From: Mucilaginibacter pedocola
GTDB taxonomy: Bacteria; Bacteroidota; Bacteroidia; Sphingobacteriales; Sphingobacteriaceae
Reading direction: 5' to 3'
DNA: 64,000 bases
Assembly (NCBI RefSeq): GCF_002013915.1
Contig: NZ_MBTF01000004.1
Span: 186,001-250,000 of the forward strand
Shown: positions 1 through 10,261 of the stretch, one piece after another
Numbering within the stretch: position 1 is the stretch's first letter
Layout: every line of letters begins with the position of its first letter
Made by a program: the position numbers and the translations under genes
Notes under the pieces: generated by a model
Told to the model about the DNA's origin: nothing
The model's database searches: none
The model's input: only the letters and a program-made list of their open reading frames with translations

Positions 1-3000
1 CAACAAATAGCGTAGTGGCATCCGTCCCAGTGGGCGATATGCCCTTCGGTATCGCCATAAATCCGCAGGGTACTTTAGTTTATGTTTCTAACGGCGGTAC
101 AAACACTATATCCGTTATTAATACTGCCACCAACAAAGTAGTAGCCGGTATCTTTGTTGGCGAAAACCCACGCGGAATTACTATTAATGCCGATGGAAGC
201 CGGGTTTACGTGGTAAATTCTTCATCAGATAACGTATCGGTGATTGATGCGGCCATTAACGAAGTAATTGCCGTGATACCAACGGGGCGTACACCTGTCA
301 AAGCACTTTTAAGCCCCGATGGTAGCAAATTATACACAACAAATTCTAATGGACACTCGGTATCGGTAATTTCACTGGCAGACAAAGGCATTATCGCTAC
401 CATACCGGTGGGTCAATATCCACAGGATTTGGCCTTGCGCCCCGACGGTGAAGTACTTTACGTTACCAATTTAGGCAACAACACTGTATCCGTTATTAAC
501 ACAGCGGGAAATTACGTAGCCGGATCTATAGCGGTTGGCCAGGGGCCTTCGGGAATTATAATAAACCCCGATGGCAACAAAGCTTATGTAACAATGCCCT
601 CGGGTTCTGCTGCAATAATTGATCTTGCTGACAATACGGTAACTACGCGCGCCATGCCGGGGCGTCCTTCAGGGCTATCGTTCGCGCCCGATGGTACTCT
701 GTACATTATTAATGGCCAAAATGCAGTACTGGATCATTATAATGCCGACCTCTCTTTTATAGGGCAGGTACCGGTAGGCATTTCAACATTATCGCTTGGG
801 AATTTTATAAGAAAAGGCGGGCCCTGCACCGCCGATCCTATATCGTTCACAATTACGGTTAACCCACCATCACTTGGTACAATTAGCAACGGACCGGTCT
901 CCGGCGATATAACTTCCTGCGTTGGCACTGCTTCTGCCAGCCCCGGCATAAAGCAGTTCAAAGTATCGGGTACGGGTTTAGCAGATAATATTATTGCTAC
1001 GGCACCGGCCGGCTTCGAAGTATCGCTTACCCCGGCCGGCGGCTATGGTAATATAGTAAGCCTGGTGCAAAGCGGTGGAACGGTGAATGACGTAAGGGTA
1101 TATGTTCGTGCATCTGCTACGGCTCCCGGAGGGTACATATCAGGCTCGGTTAAACTTACAGCTACAGGTGTATCCGCAAAATATGTAGGTGTGAACGGGT
1201 TTGTGACCCAACTACCCGCAGTTAATAACCCCGGAGATAAAGTTGCCGCTCCCGCTGAGAATGTGCCGGCCATTAGTTTAACAGGAACTGCCAACATTTA
1301 CCGATGGACGAACGACAACCCGGCCATAGGTTTGCCGGCAAGCGGCGAAGGCGATATTCCAACTTTTAAAGCTTTGAACGCAGGTGGTACAGCTGCCGTA
1401 GCCAATATAAGGATCACGCCCGTACAGGCGCAACTGGCATATGTTGCTAACTACGACGATAATACGGTATCGGTAGTGGATATTGCCCGGAGCCTTGTGC
1501 TAAAAACCATCCCCGTGGGTAAAGCGCCTAATGCTGTAGCCGTTAGTCCCGACGGTAACCTGGTATTTGTCAGTAATTATTTTTCCGACGATGTATCGGT
1601 GATTAGCACTTCTTCAAATACGGTCATTAAAACCATTCCTGTTGGGTTGAGCCCTTCGGCCGTTGCGATATCGGTTGATGGAACCAAGCTTTATGTAGCA
1701 AATAATGGCACTAATAAAGTTGCTGTTATCAGTACCGCTACATTTCAACCACTTGATATCATAACAGTGGGCGACAACCCTAACGGGCTGGCAGTAAGCC
1801 ACGATGGAACCCGGTTGTATGTTTTAAATTACAGCAACTTTTCAGTTTCTGCGGTAGATCTGTCATCCAACGCAGTGATAGCTACCATGACCGGATTATA
1901 TACAGGCGCACCCACCGGAATTTGCATAAGCCCTGACGATAGCCGGCTATACGTAGCAAGTGTTGCTCGTAATGATATAACCGTATTTAATACAGCAACA
2001 TATGCCGTGGAGAAGAGGCTGAGTGTAACCTACTCTCCCAATTATATAACCGCTAGCCCCGATGGGGCCACCTTGTACGGCACCTACTATGCGAGTAGCA
2101 TATTTACAATAGATCTGGCTACCGGGGTTGTTAAAGATAACCAGGGAGTGGGCAGCGCACCGGTGGCCATAGCCGTTTCTAAAGATGGTAACCAGCTTTT
2201 TGTTGCTAATACTTTAGATAACAACTTAGTGGTATTGAACGCTGCTAACAATGCTATTATAAGTAAAACACCGGTTGGAAAGAACCCATTTACCATGGGC
2301 AATTTTATTAAGGAAAGTTCGGGCTGTTCGGGCGTGCCAATAGATTTTAAAATAACCGTAAACCCAACTTCTGCTGCCGGGGTAATAACGGCTGGCCCTG
2401 TAATTGGCGATATATCTGCATGCGTGGGCACAGCTTCCGTTAGCCCTAAAATTCAACGCATTAGCGTATCGGGTGTAGCCCTAATAAGCGATATTACCGC
2501 AAGCGCACCTACGGGTTTCGAGGTATCGTTGTCTGCAACCGGTGGTTACACCGATAAAGTAACTATTGCCCAAAGTGGAGGGAAGGTAACAGATGTGGTG
2601 GTATATGTGCGTTCATCAGCTACGGCCGCTGCCGGCTATATTACGGGTAATGTTACTTTGGCATCTGCAGGCGCAGCCCCGCTATTGGTAAACGTGCGTG
2701 GCATTATCAATAATTTGCCAACTGTGGATAAGCCTGCCGACATAGTGCTTGACAATGCCGAAACGGTTAACCTTATTAGCTTTACCGGCACCGGCAATAC
2801 TTATACCTGGGTAAATAATAATACATCAATAGGGCTCAGAGCCGGTGGTAGCGGTAATATAGCATCGTTTACTGCAAAAAATACCGGCACTACCCCCGTG
2901 GTGGCTACCATAAGGGTTACGCCTGTATCATCGCAACTGGCTTATATCAGTAACTTCAACAGCAATACGGTATCGGTAATAAACACAGCAAACAATGCGG

Positions 3001-6000
3001 TGGTAAAAACTATACCGGTAGGCTGGAACCCTATTGCCATAACAAGAAGCCCCGACGGCGCTTATGTGTATGTGAGCAATTATAAATCGGGTACAATATC
3101 AGTTATCAATACTTACAGTAACACGGTTACCGCAACCATTACGGTGGGCACCAACCCTGCGGGCCTGGCAATTACTGCCGATGGGCGTACTTTGTATGTG
3201 TCTAACAAAGGGTCTAATAATATTTCGGTTATTAATACATCTACCTCGCAAGTTACAGCTACTATTGATGTTGGTGAAAACCCGCATGGCATTGCTTTAA
3301 GCCACAGCGGTAAGTTTTTGTATGTGGTTAATTATTCTGATAATAATGTGTCGGTAGTAAGCACGCTCACAAATACCATTGTAGCAACCATAGCTGTAGG
3401 TGGCAAACCCGGTACGGTATGCATCGGCCCCGATGACGCCTTTGTTTATGTAACCAACCAAAATTCCGGGACGGTTTCGGTGATCAACACGGCCAGCAAC
3501 CTCGTTGTTGCCGAGGTTGCCGTAGGCAGTGCCCCTGAAAATATCACTATTGGCCCGGATGGAAGACATGTGTATGTAAGCAATGTAATGTCGGGCACGG
3601 TATCTGCCATTAACACGGCGACCAACGCTGTCGTATCCACTATACCCGTAGGCAGGAGCCCCATGGGTGTTTCGGTAAGCTCTGATGGTACGCGGCTGTT
3701 CGTGGCCAATACGCTGGATGGCAACGTTTCTATCATTAATACTGCCGATAATACTGTTGTATCTACCATAACTGTTGGCAATTACCCCTATGCCGAAGGT
3801 GACTTCATTAAAGAAAGCACCGGGTGCCCGGGCGTACCTATGGAATTTACCATAACGGTTAACCCGACGGAATCAACCATTATGCCATCAACAGCCACTG
3901 TTGCAATTAATGCTTGTACAGGTAGTAACGCAACAGAATCGGTGCAAAACTTTACCGTATCGGCCAAAAACCTTACCGCCGATGTTACAGCTACAGCACC
4001 GGCGGGTTTTGAAATATCGCTTAGCGAAAACGCGGGTTTCGGTTCAACGCTGGTTATCCCGCAGGCTGCCGGGAAAATTAACAACACCATAGTTTACCTG
4101 CGCTTGGTAAGTACGGCAACTAATGGTACGGTAGCAGGTAATGTTGTACTGTCTTCGGCAGGTGCCAATATTAAAAATATTGCCGTAACCGGTATAAAGA
4201 GCGCCCTGCCGCTGGTTAATAACCCCGGCAACCGGGAAGAAACCAACGGTATAGCCAGCCAGCCGATTAACTTCGAGGGGAGCGGTGGGAGTTTTACCTG
4301 GGTAAATGATAATCCATCCATTGGCCTGGCCGCCGGTGGTAACGGAAACATTCCGGCGTTTATGCCCGTTAACAGGAGCCGCACACCTGTTACTGCAAAT
4401 GTTAGCGTTACACCGCTTGCCAGCCAAATGGCCTATATAGCTAATTTAGATGATAACAGCGTATCTGTGGTCGACCTCGCGAGTAATTCAGTTGTGAAAA
4501 CTATCCCGGTAGGTAGAAACCCCAATGGCGTAGCTATAAGCCGCGATGGCAGCAGGGTATACGCAAGCAACTATTCGTCAAATAGCATTTCGGTTATCAG
4601 CGCATTGTCTAATACCGTTACAGCAACTATCCCTGTACCGGATGCTCCGTTGGCCATGGTGGTTTCTGCAGATGCCGCCACTTTGTACGTGGCCAATAAC
4701 GGCACAAATACGGTTTCGGTAATTAATACTGCTACACTGCAAATTACCGGCACCATCGCAGTGGGGGAAGGCCCCGGGGGATTGGTGCTTAGCCATGATG
4801 GAAAACGGCTGTATAGTTTAAATCAGTCCAGCGGTTCTGTTTCGGTGATAGATGTGCCGTCGAATACCGTATCAGCCACTATAGGGTTAAGTGCACTGGC
4901 CGTGAGCTTCTGCATCAGCCCTGATGATAGCCGCATATATGCCACCGATGCGATAAGTGGCGATATTGTGGTTGTGAATGCAACTACCAATACCATCGAT
5001 TCGAGGATGAAACTTGGTCAAACGCCACGGTTTTTAACCATAAGCCCCGATGGTAAAACATTGTATGCCAATGATCAGCAAAACTCTGTTTTGGTAATTG
5101 ATATTGCAACCCAAGCTATAAAAAACGTTATGCGGGTAGGCATTTTGCCATTAAGTATAGCCTTGAGCGACGACGGAAAACAATTGTTTGTTACCCTTGG
5201 GCAGGATAACGCCCTGGCTGTGTATAATACAGCCACAAATGCACTAATGGCAAAAGTACTGGTCGGTAAAAACCCTTTTACCGTTGGCAACTTTATCAGA
5301 GAAGCAAGTAGCTGCAACGGTGCGCCGGTTACGTTCGATATTACGGTGAATCCTCCTGTGCCGATAATTACAGCAGGGCCGGCGACTGGGACAATATCCG
5401 CCTGCGTAGGCACGACGTCGTCGGCACCTAACGTGCAGCGTTTTTTGGTATCGGGTAAGGACCTTTTCGAAGGCATTGCCGCAACGGCTCCGGCAGGTTT
5501 TGAGGTATCATTAAGTATCGCGTCGGGATACGGCAATAACGTGCTGATTCCGCAAGCTGCAGAAACCGTTGACAATGTAACGGTTTATGTGCGTGCAACA
5601 GCCTCGGGTGTAGCAGGTACTACAACGGGCGATGTTACGCTAACAACTGCAGGCGGGAGCGACAAGCAGGTACGCGTATCCGCATTTATAAATGCACTGC
5701 CAACGGTAAGTAAACCCGGCAACCAATCGGTTGATAACGGCGTAACAACAACTGCTGTTAACTTTACGGGTACCGGCAATAGCTACACTTGGGTTAATGA
5801 TAACCCATCTATAGGCTTAGGTGGAAGCGGTACAGGCGATATACCGGCTTTTAATGCCGTAAATACAGGCAGTACACCTGCTGTTGCCAAGGTTACGGTT
5901 ACACCTCAGTTAAAATCGTATATCTATGTAGCTAACTCTTCCGATAACGCTATATCTGTTATTAACCCTGAAGGCGGCGCTATTATTAAAACCATACCCG

Positions 6001-7712
6001 TGGGCACCTTGCCGTATGGTATAACTGTTAGCCCCAACGGAACAAGGGTTTACGTATCAAATATTTCTGATGGCTCGATGTCTGTGATCAACGCTGCATC
6101 AAATGCCGTTATCGCTACTGTACCCGTTGGTAGCCGCCCGTTTGGCATCTCTGTAAGCCCCGATGGTAGCCGGGTTTATGTAGCAAACGAAACATCTAAT
6201 ACCGTATCTGTTATTGACGGTGTTTCTAATTCGGTTATTGCCACCATCCCTACCGGCCAATACCCGGTAGCAACGCTGGTAAGCCCCGATGGCAACCGGT
6301 TGTATGTGGCCAACCAAAACAGCAGTTCGGTATCAGTATTCAACACAAGCAACAATACGCTTGTTGCCGAGATACCTACCGTAGGGCAGGCACCGGCGCA
6401 AATGGCTTGTAGCCCCGGCGGTGGGGTTTTGTATGTAGTTGGTGTTGGTAACCAAAATACATTTCAGGCCTTTGATGCTACTACCTTCCGGCAGTTAACG
6501 TCTTTGTCTTTCAGTAAAGATGCCCATGCCATTGCCGTTACGCCCGATGGCAGCAAGATATATGTAACTGATAATACGGAAAATAAGGTATGGGTTTTAG
6601 ACGGAACGCAGTTAGCCTACACGGGCAGTATCCCTGTTGGTAATTACCCTAACGGTGTTTCGGTATCCCCGGATGGCAATTTTGTTTATGTGGTGAATGG
6701 CCGTACAGGCGTTGCCGGAGGCGGACTGTCGGTTATTGGTACTGCTATAGATCAGGTGCTTTATACGCTTTCTGCGGGCAACGGGCCTATATCTATTGGC
6801 AATTTTGTAGGCCCAACAACCAATTGCCCCGGCGATGCAATTAGTTTTACTATAACGGTAGCACCGCCACCACCGCCGGTGTTGTCGTTATCTGCCACGC
6901 TTACGCCATTAACTACTGTTTACGGCACACCGTCGACAAGCCAGAGTTTTAGCGTATCGGGAGCTAATATAGTTTCACCTATTACAATTACGGCACCGGC
7001 AGGTTTTGAGGTAAGTGCCGATAACAATAACTTTAGCACAACTGCCACTATAACGGGCAGCGGTACGGTGGCCGCAACTGCTTACATCAGGCTTACCGCA
7101 AAAACAGCTGTAGATACTTATAATGGCAACATCGTCATCAGAACCCCAAACGCCACTGATGCAACCCTGGCAGTGCCCAACAGCACGGTAACCCCGGCAA
7201 TGCTTATCATTACTGCCGATAATAAAACCAAACTGCTTGGTGCCGATAATCCTATTCTTACGGTAACTTACAACGGTTTCGTAAATAACGAAAACGAGGC
7301 AGTGCTTAGCCGCCGGCCCGATGTAAGTAGTACGGCAACCACCACATCCGTGGCCGGCGATTACCCTATAACAGCAGGTAATGCCCTTGCGCAAAATTAC
7401 AACTTCAGGTACGTGCCGGGGGTGTTAACTATACAGCGGTCGTTGGCTATGGTTACCATACCCAATACTTTTACGCCCAATGATGACGGCGTGAACGATA
7501 CGTGGAACCTAACCTTTTTGCAGGGCTATAATAAGGCCACGGTAAACATATTCGACAGGTGGGGAGGCCCGATATACTCGTCTGTTGGGTACGATCGGGC
7601 ATGGGATGGAAAGCGCAACGGTGCCGTTTTACCAGCGGGTACCTACTACTATATCATTAACCCCAAAGACGGGCAGAAACCCCGCGCAGGCTGGGTATCT
7701 ATAGTAAGGTAA
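1..7712 (+). CDS. Giant secreted YVTN beta-propeller protein with type IX secretion C-terminal domain (5' partial)
   Basis: The reading frame is open from base 3, and the first codons continue a propeller blade (T-N-S-V-V-A-S-V-P-V-G), so the true start lies upstream of the window. At least 2569 residues are present. Long runs of 40-45 residue YVTN-type blades (YVSN...TISVINTATN...V..IPVG..P.GI..SPDG) form about five propellers; new ones begin near bases 1431, 2934, 4425 and 5914. Each ends in a PISFTITVNP strand and is followed by a domain with a cysteine (SCVGT) and the motif APAGFEVS. Near the end come an MBG-like domain (about 7200-7435) and a CHU_C/type B type IX sorting domain (TFTPNDDGVND, then IFDRWG; about 7455-7710). 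Expected to be exported to the cell surface; ligand unknown. It is convergent with the next gene, 1 bp away. Confidence 0.9.
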   Translation, partial: TNSVVASVPVGDMPFGIAINPQGTLVYVSNGGTNTISVINTATNKVVAGIFVGENPRGITINADGSRVYVVNSSSDNVSVIDAAINEVIAVIPTGRTPVKALLSPDGSKLYTTNSNGHSVSVISLADKGIIATIPVGQYPQDLALRPDGEVLYVTNLGNNTVSVINTAGNYVAGSIAVGQGPSGIIINPDGNKAYVTMPSGSAAIIDLADNTVTTRAMPGRPSGLSFAPDGTLYIINGQNAVLDHYNADLSFIGQVPVGISTLSLGNFIRKGGPCTADPISFTITVNPPSLGTISNGPVSGDITSCVGTASASPGIKQFKVSGTGLADNIIATAPAGFEVSLTPAGGYGNIVSLVQSGGTVNDVRVYVRASATAPGGYISGSVKLTATGVSAKYVGVNGFVTQLPAVNNPGDKVAAPAENVPAISLTGTANIYRWTNDNPAIGLPASGEGDIPTFKALNAGGTAAVANIRITPVQAQLAYVANYDDNTVSVVDIARSLVLKTIPVGKAPNAVAVSPDGNLVFVSNYFSDDVSVISTSSNTVIKTIPVGLSPSAVAISVDGTKLYVANNGTNKVAVISTATFQPLDIITVGDNPNGLAVSHDGTRLYVLNYSNFSVSAVDLSSNAVIATMTGLYTGAPTGICISPDDSRLYVASVARNDITVFNTATYAVEKRLSVTYSPNYITASPDGATLYGTYYASSIFTIDLATGVVKDNQGVGSAPVAIAVSKDGNQLFVANTLDNNLVVLNAANNAIISKTPVGKNPFTMGNFIKESSGCSGVPIDFKITVNPTSAAGVITAGPVIGDISACVGTASVSPKIQRISVSGVALISDITASAPTGFEVSLSATGGYTDKVTIAQSGGKVTDVVVYVRSSATAAAGYITGNVTLASAGAAPLLVNVRGIINNLPTVDKPADIVLDNAETVNLISFTGTGNTYTWVNNNTSIGLRAGGSGNIASFTAKNTGTTPVVATIRVTPVSSQLAYISNFNSNTVSVINTANNAVVKTIPVGWNPIAITRSPDGAYVYVSNYKSGTISVINTYSNTVTATITVGTNPAGLAITADGRTLYVSNKGSNNISVINTSTSQVTATIDVGENPHGIALSHSGKFLYVVNYSDNNVSVVSTLTNTIVATIAVGGKPGTVCIGPDDAFVYVTNQNSGTVSVINTASNLVVAEVAVGSAPENITIGPDGRHVYVSNVMSGTVSAINTATNAVVSTIPVGRSPMGVSVSSDGTRLFVANTLDGNVSIINTADNTVVSTITVGNYPYAEGDFIKESTGCPGVPMEFTITVNPTESTIMPSTATVAINACTGSNATESVQNFTVSAKNLTADVTATAPAGFEISLSENAGFGSTLVIPQAAGKINNTIVYLRLVSTATNGTVAGNVVLSSAGANIKNIAVTGIKSALPLVNNPGNREETNGIASQPINFEGSGGSFTWVNDNPSIGLAAGGNGNIPAFMPVNRSRTPVTANVSVTPLASQMAYIANLDDNSVSVVDLASNSVVKTIPVGRNPNGVAISRDGSRVYASNYSSNSISVISALSNTVTATIPVPDAPLAMVVSADAATLYVANNGTNTVSVINTATLQITGTIAVGEGPGGLVLSHDGKRLYSLNQSSGSVSVIDVPSNTVSATIGLSALAVSFCISPDDSRIYATDAISGDIVVVNATTNTIDSRMKLGQTPRFLTISPDGKTLYANDQQNSVLVIDIATQAIKNVMRVGILPLSIALSDDGKQLFVTLGQDNALAVYNTATNALMAKVLVGKNPFTVGNFIREASSCNGAPVTFDITVNPPVPIITAGPATGTISACVGTTSSAPNVQRFLVSGKDLFEGIAATAPAGFEVSLSIASGYGNNVLIPQAAETVDNVTVYVRATASGVAGTTTGDVTLTTAGGSDKQVRVSAFINALPTVSKPGNQSVDNGVTTTAVNFTGTGNSYTWVNDNPSIGLGGSGTGDIPAFNAVNTGSTPAVAKVTVTPQLKSYIYVANSSDNAISVINPEGGAIIKTIPVGTLPYGITVSPNGTRVYVSNISDGSMSVINAASNAVIATVPVGSRPFGISVSPDGSRVYVANETSNTVSVIDGVSNSVIATIPTGQYPVATLVSPDGNRLYVANQNSSSVSVFNTSNNTLVAEIPTVGQAPAQMACSPGGGVLYVVGVGNQNTFQAFDATTFRQLTSLSFSKDAHAIAVTPDGSKIYVTDNTENKVWVLDGTQLAYTGSIPVGNYPNGVSVSPDGNFVYVVNGRTGVAGGGLSVIGTAIDQVLYTLSAGNGPISIGNFVGPTTNCPGDAISFTITVAPPPPPVLSLSATLTPLTTVYGTPSTSQSFSVSGANIVSPITITAPAGFEVSADNNNFSTTATITGSGTVAATAYIRLTAKTAVDTYNGNIVIRTPNATDATLAVPNSTVTPAMLIITADNKTKLLGADNPILTVTYNGFVNNENEAVLSRRPDVSSTATTTSVAGDYPITAGNALAQNYNFRYVPGVLTIQRSLAMVTIPNTFTPNDDGVNDTWNLTFLQGYNKATVNIFDRWGGPIYSSVGYDRAWDGKRNGAVLPAGTYYYIINPKDGQKPRAGWVSIVR

Positions 7713-7713
7713 G

Positions 7714-8697
7714 CTATTGTGCTATGCTGTTATCGCGGTTGAAACGGGCTTTATAATCAAGCGGGGATAGGCCTGTTATTTTCTTGAATACTTCTCGGAA
7801 GGCCTTGTCATCTGAGTAGCCCACTTCGTTCATTACTTCGAAAATGCTCTTGCGGCCTTTCTCGAGAGTGCTTTTTGCGGCTTCCACTTTTACGCGTTGC
7901 AGGTATTCAACCGGTGTATTGCCGGTAGCTTTAATAAAGCGCCTGTCGAAATTGCGGCGGCTGATAGCCAGTTTTGAGGCAAGGCCTTCGAAAGATATCT
8001 TTTCGGCCAGGTTTTCTTCGATATAGGTTTGGGCACGGCCAATGAGCTCGTCGCCATGGCTCTTTTGTTTTTGGAAGATCTGGAAGGGCGATTGTGAATC
8101 GCGATCGTAATCTATCTGGAAGGTTTTAGAGCAAAAGATGGCGGTATCCCTGTCGAAGTATTTCTCTACCAAAAACAGCATCAGGTTAAGGAAGGAGTAA
8201 GCACCGCCATTGGTATAAATGCCGTTATCGGCAGTGAGCAGTTTATCGGTTTGCAGGTTAACGTTGGGGAACAGCCTGCGGAAATCGGCCTCGGCATTCC
8301 AATGGGTAGAGCAGCTTTTACCATCCAGCAACCCGGTGGCCGCTAACAGGAAAGCACCTGTGCAAATACTGGCTACTTCGGCACCGGCTTTATACTGCTC
8401 CTTTATCCAATCGATAAGTTCGGCATTGCGTTTTAATACGGCGGTGTATTCGTGCGATACGGAGGGGATGATTATCAGGTCGCATTTATGAATACTCGTT
8501 AAATCGACTGGATGGATAGAGAACAGCCCGCCATCCAGTTTTAACTCGCCGCCAAGGCCAGCTATTCGTACTTCCATCAGAGGATGGGCATGTTGCTTTT
8601 GCCAATACCCGTTGGCCCGCATCAGGATATGGAAAGCTCCTGTTACACTAGGCAGGTTGGCAAACTCTTTAGGCACTACTATTACTACCTGTTTCAT
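7714..8697 (-). CDS. GlxA-type transcriptional regulator (DJ-1/PfpI-like domain plus AraC HTH)
   Basis: 327 residues. The N-terminal half (about 1-190) is a DJ-1/PfpI-like class I glutamine amidotransferase fold, with the nucleophile-elbow region S-I-C-T-G-A around residue 112. The C-terminal ~100 residues are an AraC-family double helix-turn-helix (IEENLAEKISFEGLASKLAI, then RRNFDRRFIKATG and GYSDDKAFREVFKKITGLSP). Such proteins are cytoplasmic DNA-binding regulators whose amidotransferase-like domain is thought to sense a small molecule. No obvious target lies next to it except the divergent DUF2911 gene 144 bp away, so the regulated gene is unknown. ATG start; length is normal for the family. 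Confidence 0.88.
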   Translation of the reverse strand: MKQVVIVVPKEFANLPSVTGAFHILMRANGYWQKQHAHPLMEVRIAGLGGELKLDGGLFSIHPVDLTSIHKCDLIIIPSVSHEYTAVLKRNAELIDWIKEQYKAGAEVASICTGAFLLAATGLLDGKSCSTHWNAEADFRRLFPNVNLQTDKLLTADNGIYTNGGAYSFLNLMLFLVEKYFDRDTAIFCSKTFQIDYDRDSQSPFQIFQKQKSHGDELIGRAQTYIEENLAEKISFEGLASKLAISRRNFDRRFIKATGNTPVEYLQRVKVEAAKSTLEKGRKSIFEVMNEVGYSDDKAFREVFKKITGLSPLDYKARFNRDNSIAQ

Positions 8698-8841
8698 AAC
8701 CGATAAAATTTACTCAAATATAACGCTGGTTGTTGTCCAAATCAACCCGTTATAAAGTCTATTTTGCACCGTTCCAGAGGTAGCTTTCAGATGGTACATT
8801 TGTTTTGTTGGATGATGGCATCCGGCAGTAAAAACTCGATT

Positions 8842-9708
8842 ATGAATACTAAGAAATTATCCATCAAATGCTTAGCCTTATTAATGCTGAGCATGTTTGC
8901 GTTTATCAATTCAGCTTCTGCGCAGGAACTGAAAGGCAAAATACCTGCTACCAGCCTCGGGCAACGTATCGAACAGGATTTTGGGCTGGGTACCGTATCG
9001 GTAAAATACTACCGCCCTAATACCAAGGGGCGTAAAATATTTGGCGGTATTGAGCCTTATGGTACCGTGTGGCGTACCGGTGCCAACAATGCTACCGTAA
9101 TAACGCTCACGGATACCCTGCAAATGGAAGGGCATACCGTTGCGCCGGGCAGTTACTCATTGTTCAGCATCCCGGGTGCTACCGAGTGGACCATCATCCT
9201 GAATAAGAATACCCAACAATGGGGTGCATATACCTATAACGAGAAGGAAGACCTGCTGCGCTTTAAGGTAAAGCCGGTGAAGCTGCCTGCTAAAGTAGAA
9301 ACGCTTACCATACAGTTTGCGGATGTAACCGCTAATAAGGCCCTGCTGCAAATTCTGTGGGAGAACACAGGCGTTAATGTTAAACTGAGTACTGATATTG
9401 ATAAGCAGGTAATGGCCAATATACAGGAGGCACTTAAAGGACAGCAAAAGCCTTACTTTGCCGCGGTGTGGTACTACAACCACAATACCCACCTGCCCGA
9501 AGCTTTGAGCCTGATGCAGGAAGCTGATAAGGCCCAGCCCAACTTTTACCCTACCAAATATTGGCTGGCAAAACTGTATCTCAAAAACGGCAATAAACCC
9601 GCTGCCATAGCTTCGGCCCGCGAAAGTTTAAAACTGGCAACCGAACAGCACAGCCAGGAATATATACGCAAGGCCAGCGAAGTACTTACTGAAGCAAGCG
9701 TTAAATAA
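8842..9708 (+). CDS. Exported DUF2911-domain protein with C-terminal TPR-like part
   Basis: 288 residues when started at the ATG at 8842, which gives a clean signal peptide (MNTKKLSIKCLALLMLSMFA, then ASAQ). An in-frame ATG at 8764 would add 26 non-signal residues and is less likely. Residues ~30-170 match DUF2911 (VSVKYYRPNTKGRKIFGG, EPYGTVWRTGANNATVI, APGSYSLFSIPG), a Bacteroidota periplasmic beta-sandwich family of unknown function. Residues ~200-285 are helical and TPR-like (KPYFAAVWYYNHN, YPTKYWLAKLYLKNGN). It is followed 25 bp later by an SRPBCC gene on the same strand. Confidence 0.85.
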   Translation: MNTKKLSIKCLALLMLSMFAFINSASAQELKGKIPATSLGQRIEQDFGLGTVSVKYYRPNTKGRKIFGGIEPYGTVWRTGANNATVITLTDTLQMEGHTVAPGSYSLFSIPGATEWTIILNKNTQQWGAYTYNEKEDLLRFKVKPVKLPAKVETLTIQFADVTANKALLQILWENTGVNVKLSTDIDKQVMANIQEALKGQQKPYFAAVWYYNHNTHLPEALSLMQEADKAQPNFYPTKYWLAKLYLKNGNKPAAIASARESLKLATEQHSQEYIRKASEVLTEASVK

Positions 9709-9732
9709 ATTCGTTTACCAAAACTTGAAACC

Positions 9733-10200
9733 ATGAAAGATTACGAGAAAAGTATAACCGTAAGCAACAGCTCCGAAGAAGTGTACGCTGCTATTACCCA
9801 ACACATACCCGATTGGTGGGGCGACGACTTTGAAGGCGCATCTGCCGAGGTTGGCGATACTTATAACATCGCGTTCGGTAACACCAAAAAGACTTTCGAA
9901 ATAATAGAAGCGGTACCCAATAAAAAGGTAACCTGGCTTTGCCTGAAGGCGTATATTGATATGGATGGGCTGGAAACAAAGGACGAGTGGGTAGGCACCC
10001 GCATCATCTGGATGATCAGCAGCAATGCGGAAAGTACCCAACTAACCATGCTGCATCAAGGCCTAAACAAAAGCGTAGAATGTTATAACATCTGCGAACC
10101 CGCCTGGGATTATTTTATGGCTAGCATCGAAGCTTATCTAACTATCGGAACGGGTACGCCATACAAGAAAAAGGTGGCGAAACTGGAGTGGGAGGGATAA
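9733..10200 (+). CDS. SRPBCC (START-like / AHSA1) family protein
   Basis: 155 residues with no signal peptide. The pattern is that of an SRPBCC helix-grip fold: SITVSNSSEEVYAAITQHIP at the N-terminus, WWGDDFEGASAEVGDTY, a central strand FEIIEAVPNKKVTWLC, and a C-terminal helix ending WDYFMASIEAYLTIGTG. The family binds hydrophobic small molecules or acts as stress or Hsp90-type accessory proteins; the ligand cannot be told here. It follows the DUF2911 gene with 24 bp between and may be co-transcribed. A strong terminator hairpin lies directly after it. Confidence 0.8.
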   Translation: MKDYEKSITVSNSSEEVYAAITQHIPDWWGDDFEGASAEVGDTYNIAFGNTKKTFEIIEAVPNKKVTWLCLKAYIDMDGLETKDEWVGTRIIWMISSNAESTQLTMLHQGLNKSVECYNICEPAWDYFMASIEAYLTIGTGTPYKKKVAKLEWEG

Positions 10201-10207
10201 TAATGTT

Positions 10208-10243
10208 AAAACGGCGCTTGGTACGAATACTAAGCGCCGTTTT
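10208..10243. terminator. Bidirectional intrinsic terminator
   Basis: A perfect 12-bp stem, AAAACGGCGCTT (10208-10219) against AAGCGCCGTTTT (10232-10243), with a 12-nt loop. A-tracts on one side and T-tracts on the other allow it to serve both the SRPBCC gene (+) and the convergent cytochrome gene (-). Confidence 0.9.
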
Positions 10244-10261
10244 TTATTGGGATTGATTACA

